Assembly: GCA_918026815.1 (NCBI GenBank)
Contig: CAKJVC010000021.1
Coordinates: forward strand, 248,001-312,000
Length of the DNA: 64,000 bases
Origin: Chalara sp. BL73
Lineage: Eukaryota; Ascomycota; Leotiomycetes; Helotiales
Direction: 5' to 3'
Below the pieces are notes generated by a model. The model was given only the letters and a program-made list of their open reading frames with translations. It made no database searches and was not told where the DNA came from. Numbering within the stretch: the stretch's first letter is position 1; each line of letters opens with the position of its first letter. Positions 35,839 through 46,727 of the stretch are shown in pieces. A program made the position numbers and the translations under genes.

Positions 35839-38800
35839 ATGTCTGACCAACCAGTCAGAGAGCCCGCTGGCAACAGCAGCAACGAGTCTGGCCGCGGACA
35901 GAGAAATCAGACAGCGCCGAAGGCTGCTGAACATCAAGCTGTAACTTCGAGTCCTGGCGTCGGCCGAAGTCAGCGAGGTGAATACACCTCCAGAGGGAGA
36001 GGCCAAGGAGGTGGAGGTCGCGGTGGATACAGAGGTCGAAGCAGTGGCAGAGGTAGAGGCACTAGCCGTGGTAGAACCCACAATACTCAGTACGAAGCAG
36101 CCCTCGAAGATTTCATCATCACCAAGTCCAATAACCAAGAAAAGAGATTTGGCCATGAGGCAGCGGAGGTAGCTTCTCCTATTGAATATCCAGTGGGTGA
36201 TATAAACAGCCTGCAGATTGCTGAGGAGTCATATCCAGGAGAACTTACTTACATGGCGAAGATGAATCCAGACGTTGAGGATATCAACAAGCTTCCACGT
36301 GACAATGGACATGACAGAAAACGCAAGGGTGATTTTCAAGGTCGAATACAGGATGGAAAGCGATCTCGGGCGAATGCTGCTCCAAAACGCAGAGGAAACA
36401 ATAATGCAGAGAAAGTGCTCAATGAACTTAGTACCTGGACGTACGACGCAACATCTCCTCCACGAGGGCAAGACTATCCCCTTGGAATAGTGGGAAGAAA
36501 GTTAAACAGATCCAGGGATGTCATTTTGGTCATTCAACCAAAAGGAAAGCCAGTCGCTGGAGTTTCTCCAAGCGCTAAACTGTACCAAGGGTGGCAGGTT
36601 CGTTATGGTCTCGACAGTCAAAGTCCATTTTTCCAGCTTATGAAGAATGGCAAGCAGATCAAGATTTATGGCAATAAATTGTTCGTTAACAAATCAATCA
36701 CTGACAGCGATGTCGTCTTCACATTCTCTGTCCTTAGACATGAGGTTGCGAATAAGGAGGCTATCAGAAGCATGTTTGCGGAAAAGCTGAAGACTAGAGG
36801 CATGACAAAAAAAGGCTCGTCTACACTTCTTGAGTTCGGGGCCATAGGAGACACAGGAATTAGTTGCGTGAACTTCAAGCTTAAGTTGGGCAGTCTTCGG
36901 GCAACCTGGATCTCGCAGCCGAAAAAGGACTTCACCTCAGAGATGGAAGCAGAAATGAACGACATCCTTACTCATTTGTGCAAGGGCCATGCTCAGTTAA
37001 CACTGGTTCGACGTTTCAATGTCGTTGTCAATGAATTGGACTCCTACTTTATGCAACGCATGCGAGTTGCCGCTATTAATGGCCTCTTTCCTTTCTTCTC
37101 TGAAGAATTTGACCAAGGCGCGCAATTCAAGTTTGCGAAATGGATTCAGAGTCCGACCACAGAGCTCAGTATGCTTCCATGGATGCAGATACCTCGTGAG
37201 GGGTCCAATAGCGAGCTTAGGACATATGCATCGTTCGTTGCTAAAAAGTCCTTCGGCTCCATGGAAGAGTATGAGATCATCCAAAGCGTTGCCCTGATCC
37301 GCGAGATAGCACACGAAAAAAATATTGCATCTCAGTATTTCTCGTGGGGAAATAGTCATAAAGCTAAGGTCCTCAAGGCTACCCGCAACTACGTTCAGCT
37401 AGAAGTGCACGTCGAGAAGCTCACTAATTATAGTATGCCGACTGTTGAGCATAAATCGCAATTTCAGCTGTGGTTAGGCGATCCCATCACAGCACATCCA
37501 GCTAGTGACCAGGAAGAAGGGGTCACCGATCAGCACATAGCCACGGATGGAGCGATTGGCCTCCTAGTCCCTAGGGAAATGGACCTTGAGGAGGACGAAC
37601 GTCCAACACTCAGCGCCAGGGCATTAGGCAAAGCTGAAGGTGGAGTACTTACACTGTCCTTCAAAAAACAGAAAGAACATGATTGGATTCAGCAGGGACT
37701 GGAGCTTCACATCGAGCTTTCTATGAAACTAAACTACCTCCCAAGTACGCGACAGCTGCAGGCTATTGGTGATCTTGCAAGAACAGGTACTGAGGGAAAC
37801 GAGGCCAGCCCGTTTGCCCCCTATCTCCAGTCAGTATTACTAGGAAATGGTGTCCCAGTTCTGCCAGATAGCTTTAAATCCGCAAGGGATGAGCACTGGG
37901 ATAATCTTGATGTAAAGACCATTGCAGTCTTTGAGAATTATGCCAACAGAGTCTCAGTGTTTCTGAACCCACCTCAGCGGAAGGCATGGCATGATAATGT
38001 ATTTTCGAGCGTGTTCCTTTCACAAATTCAAGGACCTCCTGGTACGGGAAAGACCAAGCTTGACTCCTGCATTGGAATTTGTTGGGCGCTTCTTGGCCAC
38101 AAAGTGGCAATGATTGCACCAACAAACAAGGCATGCGATGGCCTGGCAATTGCTTTGGCAGCGGAGATGAAAACACTGCGGACGATTGACGGAAAAACTG
38201 CAGATCGTATACACGTAGTCTACTTTCCAACGGAGCCGGCCCTCAAACATCAGCTTACTAATCCCGAATTCGATATCGAGTATGAAGCGAAGGATGATCT
38301 TGAAGGTCAAAATGCCTCGTACGAAAAAGCAAAGCGTCGCGATCCTGGCAACGATGGAATGTCGCAATATATGCTCTGGCGTCATGTCAATAGAGTATTT
38401 GTGACAAGGAGGAGTGATGAAAAGGCATCACCAAACGTCAAGGAGGAAGCAGATTGGTGGCTCAAGACCTCGCGCGATATAAAGAATGGCAAAACGGTAA
38501 AAGGCAAAGAAATGGCACATTGGTACGATCTTGCAATTACAGCTTCTCAGAAAGTGCTTGAGAAAGCAACCATAGTAATAGCAACCACCAACAATGCTAC
38601 ACAACTGAAGTCGCACTCCTGGGAGCCTGACAATATTATAATTGACGAATGCGCATTTAGTACTGAGTCGGATTGCGCTACAGCGTTGGCAATGGGCGCG
38701 AAGCGGATCGTCCTATCTGGAGACCACGAACAACTAATACCCATCGTGACGTCTCAGAACGCCAACGAGATGTATAAGCAGCGCAAGCTCTCCCTGTTTG

Positions 38801-39816
38801 AACGGGTTCTAGGCCAAACTGGTATCCCACTACACCGTCTCAAGATCAATTACCGAATGCATGAGGATATTTCAAGACTCCCTGGTATGCTTAGTTATGG
38901 TTGGCTTGGTTCCGACTCTAATACAACGGTTGAGACGGCCGAGTTCAAATATCTCAAGGAATTTTGGAATCATGTCGACACCCAGGCGAAATATGGCAAA
39001 ACCCGTCGCGCACCTGCGTGGAAAGCAGTGGCCAATTCTAGCTTTCGCAGACTCCTTTTTAATGTGCAAAATGGATACTCTGCAACTGCTGAGGATTCAT
39101 TCTCTCTCATCAACTACGCGAATGCAATCGTAATCGCCATGCTTGTCCTGGAAATCGCCAAATACCATGAAGTCAACAATAAAATTGTACTCGATTTATC
39201 CAAGATTACTATCGTGACACTTTACGCTGAGCAGAGAACAGCGATCGAAAGAGTGGCCGAGCTGGCCCTTGAAGCCAATGGGTATACCAAGGTACCGCAA
39301 GTAATGACTGTAGGCAGCATTCAGGGTGGAGAAAATTCTATCATCATCTTGGATCTAACACCAGCAAACAAGTTTCACGGCAGTTTGATTGGATTCGTGC
39401 AAGATTGGCACCTGATGAATGTTGCTCTCACTCGTGCAAAGGATGTTGTCTGGGCTGTCGGTAACTTTGATTGCTGGCGAAAAGAGTTGAGAATACTTGC
39501 CGGGTCTCACAAAGCAACTAAGTTTGGCTACTTCATGATCGACTTGCTTGACCGCGGAGACATCGTCGATGTTCAAGCTCCGAATGCAGATGCGATTCCC
39601 GCAAGTCACGAAGAGATATCCGATCCATTAAAATGGTCGAGGCGAATGCCAATTCCTAAGGCTAGAAGCGGAGAATACTATACTAGGCTCGATAAGATGG
39701 CGAGCCAGTCCAGCGAGGCTGATGATGCTAGGTATGAAGCACGGCTTTTATATGAGCTGTATCAGATTCGTAAGCGCTGCGAGGAATACAAACGCGAGTA
39801 CGAGGAGATCACGTAA
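35839..39816 (+). CDS. RGG-box superfamily 1 (Upf1/DNA2-like) helicase, 1,325 residues
   Basis: ATP-driven nucleic-acid helicase in a single intronless frame. Residues about 40-80 are an Arg-Gly-Gly domain (runs such as GRGQGGGGRGGYRGR), typical of RNA-binding proteins. A long middle region without a recognised domain follows, then the helicase core in the C-terminal half. Motif I is QGPPGTGKT, motif II IIIDECAF, motif III LSGDHEQLIPI, motif IV INYRMHEDISRLPG, motif V VGSIQGGENSIIILD, motif VI MNVALTRAKDVVW. These are the AAA_11/AAA_12 pattern of Upf1, Sen1 and related SF1B enzymes. Motif II has DECA rather than the usual DEA(A/S/Q). No CH zinc domain is visible, so it is not Upf1 itself. Role unknown; RNA surveillance or defence is a guess. 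Confidence 0.9.
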   Translation: MSDQPVREPAGNSSNESGRGQRNQTAPKAAEHQAVTSSPGVGRSQRGEYTSRGRGQGGGGRGGYRGRSSGRGRGTSRGRTHNTQYEAALEDFIITKSNNQEKRFGHEAAEVASPIEYPVGDINSLQIAEESYPGELTYMAKMNPDVEDINKLPRDNGHDRKRKGDFQGRIQDGKRSRANAAPKRRGNNNAEKVLNELSTWTYDATSPPRGQDYPLGIVGRKLNRSRDVILVIQPKGKPVAGVSPSAKLYQGWQVRYGLDSQSPFFQLMKNGKQIKIYGNKLFVNKSITDSDVVFTFSVLRHEVANKEAIRSMFAEKLKTRGMTKKGSSTLLEFGAIGDTGISCVNFKLKLGSLRATWISQPKKDFTSEMEAEMNDILTHLCKGHAQLTLVRRFNVVVNELDSYFMQRMRVAAINGLFPFFSEEFDQGAQFKFAKWIQSPTTELSMLPWMQIPREGSNSELRTYASFVAKKSFGSMEEYEIIQSVALIREIAHEKNIASQYFSWGNSHKAKVLKATRNYVQLEVHVEKLTNYSMPTVEHKSQFQLWLGDPITAHPASDQEEGVTDQHIATDGAIGLLVPREMDLEEDERPTLSARALGKAEGGVLTLSFKKQKEHDWIQQGLELHIELSMKLNYLPSTRQLQAIGDLARTGTEGNEASPFAPYLQSVLLGNGVPVLPDSFKSARDEHWDNLDVKTIAVFENYANRVSVFLNPPQRKAWHDNVFSSVFLSQIQGPPGTGKTKLDSCIGICWALLGHKVAMIAPTNKACDGLAIALAAEMKTLRTIDGKTADRIHVVYFPTEPALKHQLTNPEFDIEYEAKDDLEGQNASYEKAKRRDPGNDGMSQYMLWRHVNRVFVTRRSDEKASPNVKEEADWWLKTSRDIKNGKTVKGKEMAHWYDLAITASQKVLEKATIVIATTNNATQLKSHSWEPDNIIIDECAFSTESDCATALAMGAKRIVLSGDHEQLIPIVTSQNANEMYKQRKLSLFERVLGQTGIPLHRLKINYRMHEDISRLPGMLSYGWLGSDSNTTVETAEFKYLKEFWNHVDTQAKYGKTRRAPAWKAVANSSFRRLLFNVQNGYSATAEDSFSLINYANAIVIAMLVLEIAKYHEVNNKIVLDLSKITIVTLYAEQRTAIERVAELALEANGYTKVPQVMTVGSIQGGENSIIILDLTPANKFHGSLIGFVQDWHLMNVALTRAKDVVWAVGNFDCWRKELRILAGSHKATKFGYFMIDLLDRGDIVDVQAPNADAIPASHEEISDPLKWSRRMPIPKARSGEYYTRLDKMASQSSEADDARYEARLLYELYQIRKRCEEYKREYEEIT

Positions 39817-40016
39817 CTTAAGACTTATATTGTCCAGATGGCACGCATGTTTAGGGGCATTCATTACTAAAGGAATGTGAGATGATTCCCTAGAAGCGGT
39901 ACCTTCGATGCTTTTGTGAAGTGCACTACCAACACGCTTGCAACTATTCATCGTGAATTGGTTGAGCTCGGTGGTACATGCTATTTACTGTTCTCACCCG
40001 CTAGAAGCGGTGCTCA

Positions 40017-40056
40017 AATGTAATAGACTTTCTACAAAGTAAATTGGCTTGTCATT
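40017..40056 (+). repeat. 40-bp direct repeat, copy 1
   Basis: Identical over 40 bases to 44301-44340, in the same orientation. It lies about 200 bases downstream of the helicase stop. Confidence 0.9.
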
Positions 40057-40184
40057 ATGTATTATTATAATAGTATTGATTCATCCAATTCGGAGCCACG
40101 CGTCCACTGTGACGCGGGCACATTTTTCGAATATCCTACATCTCCGAGTTGATACCTGCCCATAAAATGATTACTGAACAACAT

Positions 40185-40301
40185 CATTGTTTCACAATTA
40201 ATCAAACATTGAACAAGCATATAATAAAGTGAAAGAGTTATAATGTGTCACATACCGACCCTCTATTTCTCAACCGTAGAGACTGGCTTATTTTTCGGCT
40301 T
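40185..40301 (+). repeat. 117-bp inverted repeat, left copy
   Basis: About 92% identical to the reverse complement of 44189-44304. On the minus strand it encodes the end of the broken gene (PKNKPVSTVEK, stop) and its 3' flank. Confidence 0.9.
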
Positions 40302-41142
40302 TTCAGGGCAGCCTGTATAGCAAAAGATTTCCTTGCGGTAATGTCCCGGCTGCTTGAGTCTGTAAGTGCCGGTTGAATACTCTAGTTGTCCCCGAGAACC
40401 GTTGAAGTATCGCAAGCTTGGGGAGGATGGTGCATGAAACCGCCAGGGAGATATTTAAGATAGTCTTCTTTGGATTACTCAGGGAACTCGATCATGTAAG
40501 TGCCATCGAGGTACGTGATCGATAATGCGTTAGTGAACTCAGATATTTATAAAAAGCCCGTAACGTTTCAGTCTTTGGGATGTGATACGTCTGTATGTCT
40601 GCTGCATAACCCCCCATATCAAGGCCCGTCTCGGGACTCCCTTGATCTCCTTTATCTAATTCCTATTGCTCCGCATCACCGTTGCTCAGCCAGATAGCTA
40701 AAATCCCGGCGATCATGAATGGTCGCTTGTCTGAGGTGGGAATGGTATCATGGCACCACACCAGCATATACGGAGGCCGGGTATCTATTGTATCAACCAT
40801 AGGATACAGTTTTTCGACCGCTGCAAGTAAGCGACTCCACATCTCGTTTGAGGCGACATTGAACTCGCCATCAGGGCCACGTTCATGAGTGAACTCCTCA
40901 AAATCTAAAGAAGAATATTTCACATTTAATGGTTCGCATGTATCACTGGCCACCTGGTCATTTCTCTGTAATGTTGAAGGATTGCTGTGTGCAAGCCGCG
41001 GAGGTGGTGTACTGTACTTCTTCACCGGGCTGTAACTTGGCCGTTTCTTTCTGTACCGCTGATAGGGAACGAGCACGGCCTCTGAGGTCATTTTAGAGGG
41101 AGTCATCTCAAGGATCTTTGAAGCATCTCTAAGGACGCCCAT
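40263..41142 (-). pseudogene. Broken gene of an unnamed fungal family
   Basis: The first 159 codons from 41142 are open and include PYMLVWCHDTIPTSDKRPF, then a TAG stop at 40663-40665. The protein-like reading continues directly after the stop (ELDKGDQGSPETGLDMGGYA, then IQTYHIPKTETLRAF). A frame shift leads to YLDGTYMIEFPE, a second stop and EDYLKYLPGGFMH; another shift leads to SLRYFNGS, EYSTGTYRLKQPGHYRK and a natural-looking end PKNKPVSTVEK at 40263. Two stops and two shifts mean the gene is dead, unless only its first part is used. Function unknown. A fragment of a second copy is the inverted repeat at 44189. Confidence 0.65.
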
Positions 41143-41968
41143 CTTGGCGAATTTCGAAACAATAAGCTCGATGGAGAACTTTGAACTTGAATCTAACTGT
41201 CGAGCAGTTGAGTGAGCCAGAGAGGTATTAGCGTTTTAGCGTGGCCAACGGACTGGAGAAGCAATCAGATACTTATGACCAACCCCATGCTGGACAGAAA
41301 AAGCGATACTTTTTTAGCCGAAATGAGCGTGCGCATAACAAAACCCTCTTTTCCCCATATAACCACGTACAAACTCAAATGTTCAACAGCATTACCGACC
41401 AACGGCCAAAGCAGAACTTCGTCGTAACCAATTTACAGGCCCTGTACAACTTAAAGCTTTCTCGAATTAGTTTTACGAAAGTATAAAGCTTAATATTAAG
41501 CTTTTTTATTTCCTGCAAAACACAAAAAAGCCGAACGAAAGTTACAGCTATAATAATCGCTCATTTACGGTGACACCTAAGAAAAGTTTACATTTCGAAT
41601 AATGCTAGCATTGCATTTAAGCGATTGGAGGAGACTACTCTAATCGTGTAATAGGCTACAAAGGTAACCACCCACTCAGAGAACAAGACTGAATTTAAAG
41701 AGGCCAGAAAAGCTCTATGAGAGTAAAATACAGTTAGTTACAAAACAGCGAAGTGATCCATGTTAGCTCCCCTTCCCCTAATTGAGAGCTCAGTGCCCTC
41801 CCTCTAGACCCCTAAGTGGAAGTGAAACCATACTCCATTGTATGCAAAACCCTCCTCTATGCTATATATGACCCAAAAGCCTGCTCTGGTGCTCATCCGC
41901 AACTTCAATTAGAGACATCCTCCACGCAAATGTATACAGAAATGTCTAAAACGACGTGATTTGCGAGG
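41143..41968. other. Intergenic, AT-rich
   Basis: Nothing recognised between the broken gene and the 3' end of the PD-(D/E)XK-like gene. Confidence 0.4.
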
Positions 41969-43722
41969 TTAATGATGCCCCTTTCTCTTTCTGCCTTTGC
42001 TTTGCACTGACTTGGCTGCCTTAGAAAAAGAAGATGGGTTTGATAACGCCGGTTGTTCATCTTCTTCGTCATGTTCGTATACGAAGAGGTCCGATCGCTC
42101 GCTACCTATGCTTGCGAAACTTCCGGTGTGAGCAGTCGAGAAACTGTTGTTAGCTGTATCCAGTTCCCCCATGCGTATTTTCCGTCTCTTCCGTTCTCCA
42201 TCGTCAGTGCTTCCATCTGGGTTATCCTCTGCCCTTAAACGCAGAGAACGACTTGGAGCTGGTGACTCCGCATGCTCTGGCGAAGGACGGTAGTCGGAGC
42301 CGTTTCCATTTCCGTCGCCATACTCTTTTATGAGTTTTGCTGCTCGCTTTTTTGCTCTTCGTTGAACTTCTTCTTCCACGAAGTTGTGAAATCCCTCTTT
42401 TAGATCTTCAAGGGGAAGTTCCAGGTTTTGTGGGAAATTGTAGCCGCTTTGGCCATTTTTGAGACCAAAATCCTCAGGTGTAATGTATACCCTTTGGTCG
42501 GTAAACTGGCCATCTTGGTTCAGTAGTAGGATCTTATCATCGAACAAATTGTCCTTGGTGGCATGAGCTCGGCGGCACAGGTACATCGTTGCACGCTGAG
42601 CCTTTACGAGCGGAATATGTGGGTCCCGACCTTCATACCATTGCTTAATTTTTGCAGCAATAGATAAAGTAATACCTGAGAGATTCGACCCGGCAAAATC
42701 TTTATGCTCGAGGCCGTAAGGCAGAACGTCTTCTACTGGTTCGTGGGATTGAAGACTTGACGATAATTCGGCATGTGCTTCGTCCTTGTGTTCTTGCATC
42801 TCAATATGAAGTAAAATGACCAGCCGCACATGGGTCGTCCCTTCCAACCATATTTTGGCTCTTTCTTTGAGGCTCTCCAAAGGTTGAGAGACGCCAACCT
42901 CGAGCAAGATAGTTTCCTCATCCTTCCCAATTGCGACAGAGATATCAGGTGTCCTGGAACTCCCATAATTGGATCCAGATATTAGATCTAGACCTATTTC
43001 GTATTAGGTGATGATTTACTGCCAGTAAGACTTAGTTAAGACATACTTAAATTTCCCCGAACACGCCTTCCTCTTCTCTCCACGCCATGTTTCTCTAATA
43101 TCTCTATAAACCACGAACTAAATACGTCAATAACACCTTCATGTACCGGCCCAGCCAACTCTTTGAGAATGATCTTTTTGTTCCTTGCATCGTACTCATA
43201 GCCTCCATGATCAGATAAACGGCGATCCCACTCCGCAAAGGATATTGCATCGACTAGCAAGGGCATGGTAAATGGCTTGCCCTCGCTCCTCCGCAAGTCC
43301 ATCAAGTCATCTTCATTTATAGTCTGCCATATCTTCTTAGTCTTATCGCGGCCTAAAATGTTGTTGAGCAACCTCCTAGTATCGGGACGGAGTGATGTGG
43401 ATCCAGAACCACGTTGCGCCGCATTTGGCATCTCCTTTCCAGGTGTTGGCAGACCGCCACCTTGCGAGACATGTACGTTAGGCGTGTTTATCATCTTAAG
43501 GCCGTTCGATTCGTCCTCGCGCGAATTGATTGGTGTAATCGGTGCGGGATCTGATTTTTTATCTGGGATTGGAACAGGAGGAGAGCTGGCAGGAGCAGAC
43601 ACCGTGCTCTGGCTCGAGCCTTCCTGGCTTGCAGATGAAGCCATGGTGCGTGTTATAGTCTTCGTGCTATTGTAGAAGAAGGTTCGTAGAGTGGAGGGCT
43701 CACTGCCGTAGACTAGTGCCAT
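41969..43722 (-). CDS. Fungal PD-(D/E)XK nuclease-like protein, about 566 residues
   Basis: Two exons, 43722-43047 and 42993-41969, joined by a 53-nt intron (gtatgt...aaatag) in phase. The joined part reads SGSNYGSSRTPDISVAIG, then ETILLEVGVSQPLESLKERA and HVRLVILLHIE. That is the layout of a fungal family related to restriction-type endonucleases, where the Pro-Asp and the Glu of 'iiEvg.SQ' form the PD...E core. I see no clear Lys after the Glu, so activity is doubtful. The N-terminus is low-complexity Ser/Pro; the C-terminus is acidic then basic (KRRKIR, GRKRKGHH), suggesting nuclear location. It lies between inverted repeats, so it may have moved with them. The start could be internal (Met 27). 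Confidence 0.65.
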
Positions 43723-44188
43723 GGCTGATGGACCAATGATTCCTCATGACACACTTTAACGACTAGATAGAATAAAGCACAATAGAGGTAAAAGTTTTAA
43801 AAAGAGTAAATACTTCTGCATAATAAACAGGAAACGCGCCCATTATACGCACTCGGGCAGCCCCCAATAGATATGTTCTCTTCTTAAAGGTTGTGTCGCA
43901 TTTCTGATACATCTCGGCGGCAACATGTCCACGAGACTATTCTATCTTCACATCTTTACAGACGACCCAATTATAGCTTTCTAAAAACCAACAGTTTTGT
44001 GTGGATTTAACCTATAATATCTGGTAATGAAAGTTGATGGTGTGCGAGATTCTGCACGGCGCTGCATCTCGGGCCATTTGCCCGAATTGTAACAGCAGAT
44101 GCGGCCGGAGAGCGCACTAGCAAATAGTCCATAACTGAGTGTGATTTGAAGGTGAGATTCTGTAGTGGGTTTCTTAACAAGATCGAAG
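43723..44188. other. Intergenic
   Basis: No gene recognised. The last part precedes the inverted repeat and shows weak + strand protein-like reading (for example RFCSGFLNKIEEPKSKP), a fragment of a second copy of the broken gene. Confidence 0.45.
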
Positions 44189-44304
44189 AGCCGAAAAGTA
44201 AGCCAGTCTCTACGGTTGAGAAATAGAGGGTCGGTAAGTGACATATTATGACTCTTTCACGTTATCATATGCTTGTTCAATGTTTGATTAATTGTGAAAC
44301 AATG
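44189..44304 (-). repeat. Inverted repeat, right copy
   Basis: Reverse complement of 40185-40301 with about nine differences. On the + strand it encodes PKSKPVSTVEK followed by a stop, i.e. the C-terminal end of a second copy of the broken gene, truncated upstream. Confidence 0.9.
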
Positions 44305-44340
44305 TAATAGACTTTCTACAAAGTAAATTGGCTTGTCATT
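44301..44340 (+). repeat. 40-bp direct repeat, copy 2
   Basis: Identical to 40017-40056. Here it abuts the inverted repeat, whereas at the left it lies about 130 bases from it. Confidence 0.9.
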
Positions 44341-46727
44341 TTGTCATAATATTTTCAACGGCCGGACATCGATTGCGATAAAAGAATTGATTGTTGGCAG
44401 TTGGTCCTAAGATCGGCCGCTTATTTCTCAGCTGGAGAGGCACTTATCCTTCCAAGACGCGTTGTAGGTTCTACCAATCATGAGAGCGCCATTCCTAATT
44501 ATGGGTAATGTAGCAGTCACTGTGCATAGTCCGTTTGTATTTCGAAATCCTCGATAGCCTGAAGATTAGTTGGATCGAGCTATGCTAGACCCGTACGAGA
44601 TTTTCAAAGCATTTAATTTCGTACTCTGATGCAAAGCCTCCACATACGTTACCCCTTTGTCTTAGTGTTCGGACAGTGCAACCATGATTCCTTATGAAAT
44701 ATTGTGAGTATACAATTAAGTATTTTACCAACACGCTAGTTAGCGTAAAAACTACCTATCCTACATCGTACAACTAATAGTACTATATAATGTTACAGTA
44801 ATTAAAATTAAAATTAAAATTAAGGAGAGTAAGGAAAGTTTGTAATAATGTTGCTTATATGTATTTCTACACATAATATACTTCATTATCCGCAATACTG
44901 CTTTCCTTAGCATTAAGTCCCTATTCCCAGCAAACTTTTGCCAATAAGTTCCTCACATTATTTTGTATACTGTGCAGGCCCGATATCTAAAAGAAGGTTG
45001 CACGCAGCTCCTTCCTCTCGTAGGTAAGCATAAAAATCAGATCAGGTATGCTTCAGGAAGGCACTACTACCGTGTTACCGTCAGGAGCAAAAGCAAGCAA
45101 GCACCAGCCAAGAAGAGCCACTGGCCACCGCTATATATCAATCAAATTGTCTATCTTGACATCTCGGATGTTATGTAAGCCGTAATAAGATTTGGGAGCA
45201 CTTGCAGGGTAAGAGAGGAATTCTAGGCTAGATCTCAGTACTTGAAATCACGGTGTTCACTCGTGTCAAGCTCGAAATTGCTATCGCCAATATCAAGCTG
45301 CTCATCACCAAACTTAGCCACCCCAGCCTGTTAACTCTGAAACAAAGATGTTGAAGTACAGTCAAAACCAAACACAAGACTCCCTACTACCAAAATCCTT
45401 CTTAGTTAAAACTAGCATCGCCATATTGGAAAAACTGGAAATAATTCACGAGGGCTGATTCACGCAGTATCTACAAATGGGGCCAGAACTTAGGGGGAGA
45501 GATTTATAAGGACACGGATATTGTATCTTACTGCTCTGATTCTTTAAAACAAAACAAATAAAAACAAGGTTTAAGATTTTATTCTCTAGTTACAAGTAGT
45601 AGCACAACTTCAAAGGTCTGATGGCGCGGTAGACTTGGATTCCCGAGATAGCCTGGTACTCGCCAATCTGTGGTCGCGTGTGTTAGGGTATGTAAGCTGT
45701 GAATCTAATAAAGTGGAGGTGTAGCAGGTGGATATGGAAATATTGGCTGGTGTTGGACCCGGTCTGATGGGCGGGGCCGGGATATGCAGTTTGTGATCGG
45801 AAGTAAAGAAGTAAATGTAGGCCGGGGAGTCTCTTCCGTAGTAGGAATTGTCACAGGTCTAATTGTTCATAGAGTAGGTGCTGGGTCTATGTTATGGCGC
45901 GGCTGCTTTTGGCAACGATTGATAGACTTGTGAAAGGAATTGATGATGAGAGTTAGAAATAGAAGAGTAAAGCTAGAAAGCGGTTACATAGGAAGGTTAT
46001 GGGGAAAGGGAATATGGGTTAGCATTACAGGGAAGTTATTTGAGGAATCGCAGAAGGTCACTCGGAAAGAGATTCAGGATCAATCACTCCATTTTACTGT
46101 CATACGTATGCTCGCGCCATCCGCAGATCCAGATCACTCATCAGTCATTGACTTTCGAATTCGCATCGCATATAATCCGTAATAGTCATAGTCGCATAAG
46201 TTTAATGCTCTCTAGAGAGAACACATCCACCACCGTCGATTGCTTCCGCGCAAGTTGAACCCCGTCCGCACATACCCTCAGCATCTGATCTAATAATCGT
46301 CGATCCAACCAAACGCGCAAAGAACAATGCTTTTGAGGCCAATACTGGCCATCTAGGAGAAAAAACTAGGCAAATGGGGAACCGTTCGAGGGTTGATCGT
46401 AGGCCGTCGTGATGATTTTGTGTTTTGTCTTGAGAAGGAAGAAAGAATGAAGTGAAAAATTAAAAGGAAAAATGCCAGGTAGTAAGTGTCAATATACAAA
46501 GAAGGCCGAAGGTGCGTTATCTTTTCTCTCGTTTCGCTCAAGTCGAAAAAAATCCTCAACATGTTGCAGCAAGCCACCCTTTCCAAATGCCCGGGGTATC
46601 TTCTTTTTATCCTCGTTCAGATTCATGTATGCGCGTTCTTTTCGTGAATGTAAAAGTGATTATTATAATCTCGTTCTCGATGCTTCACGCCATATTCGGT
46701 CTTGTTTGTATGCTAGCGGCCGGGTGC
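44341..46727. other. Gene-poor region
   Basis: No gene supported. Includes a short ATTAAA tandem (about 44800-44822). A 71-codon frame at 44963-45178 (+) is basic but unrecognised. Confidence 0.4.

Noticed and set aside
35548..36156. 202-codon minus-strand frame over the helicase start
   Set aside because: Its 5' two thirds are the antisense of the RGG coding region and give Ser/Thr/Ala low complexity; only the 35548-35830 part is kept as a finding.
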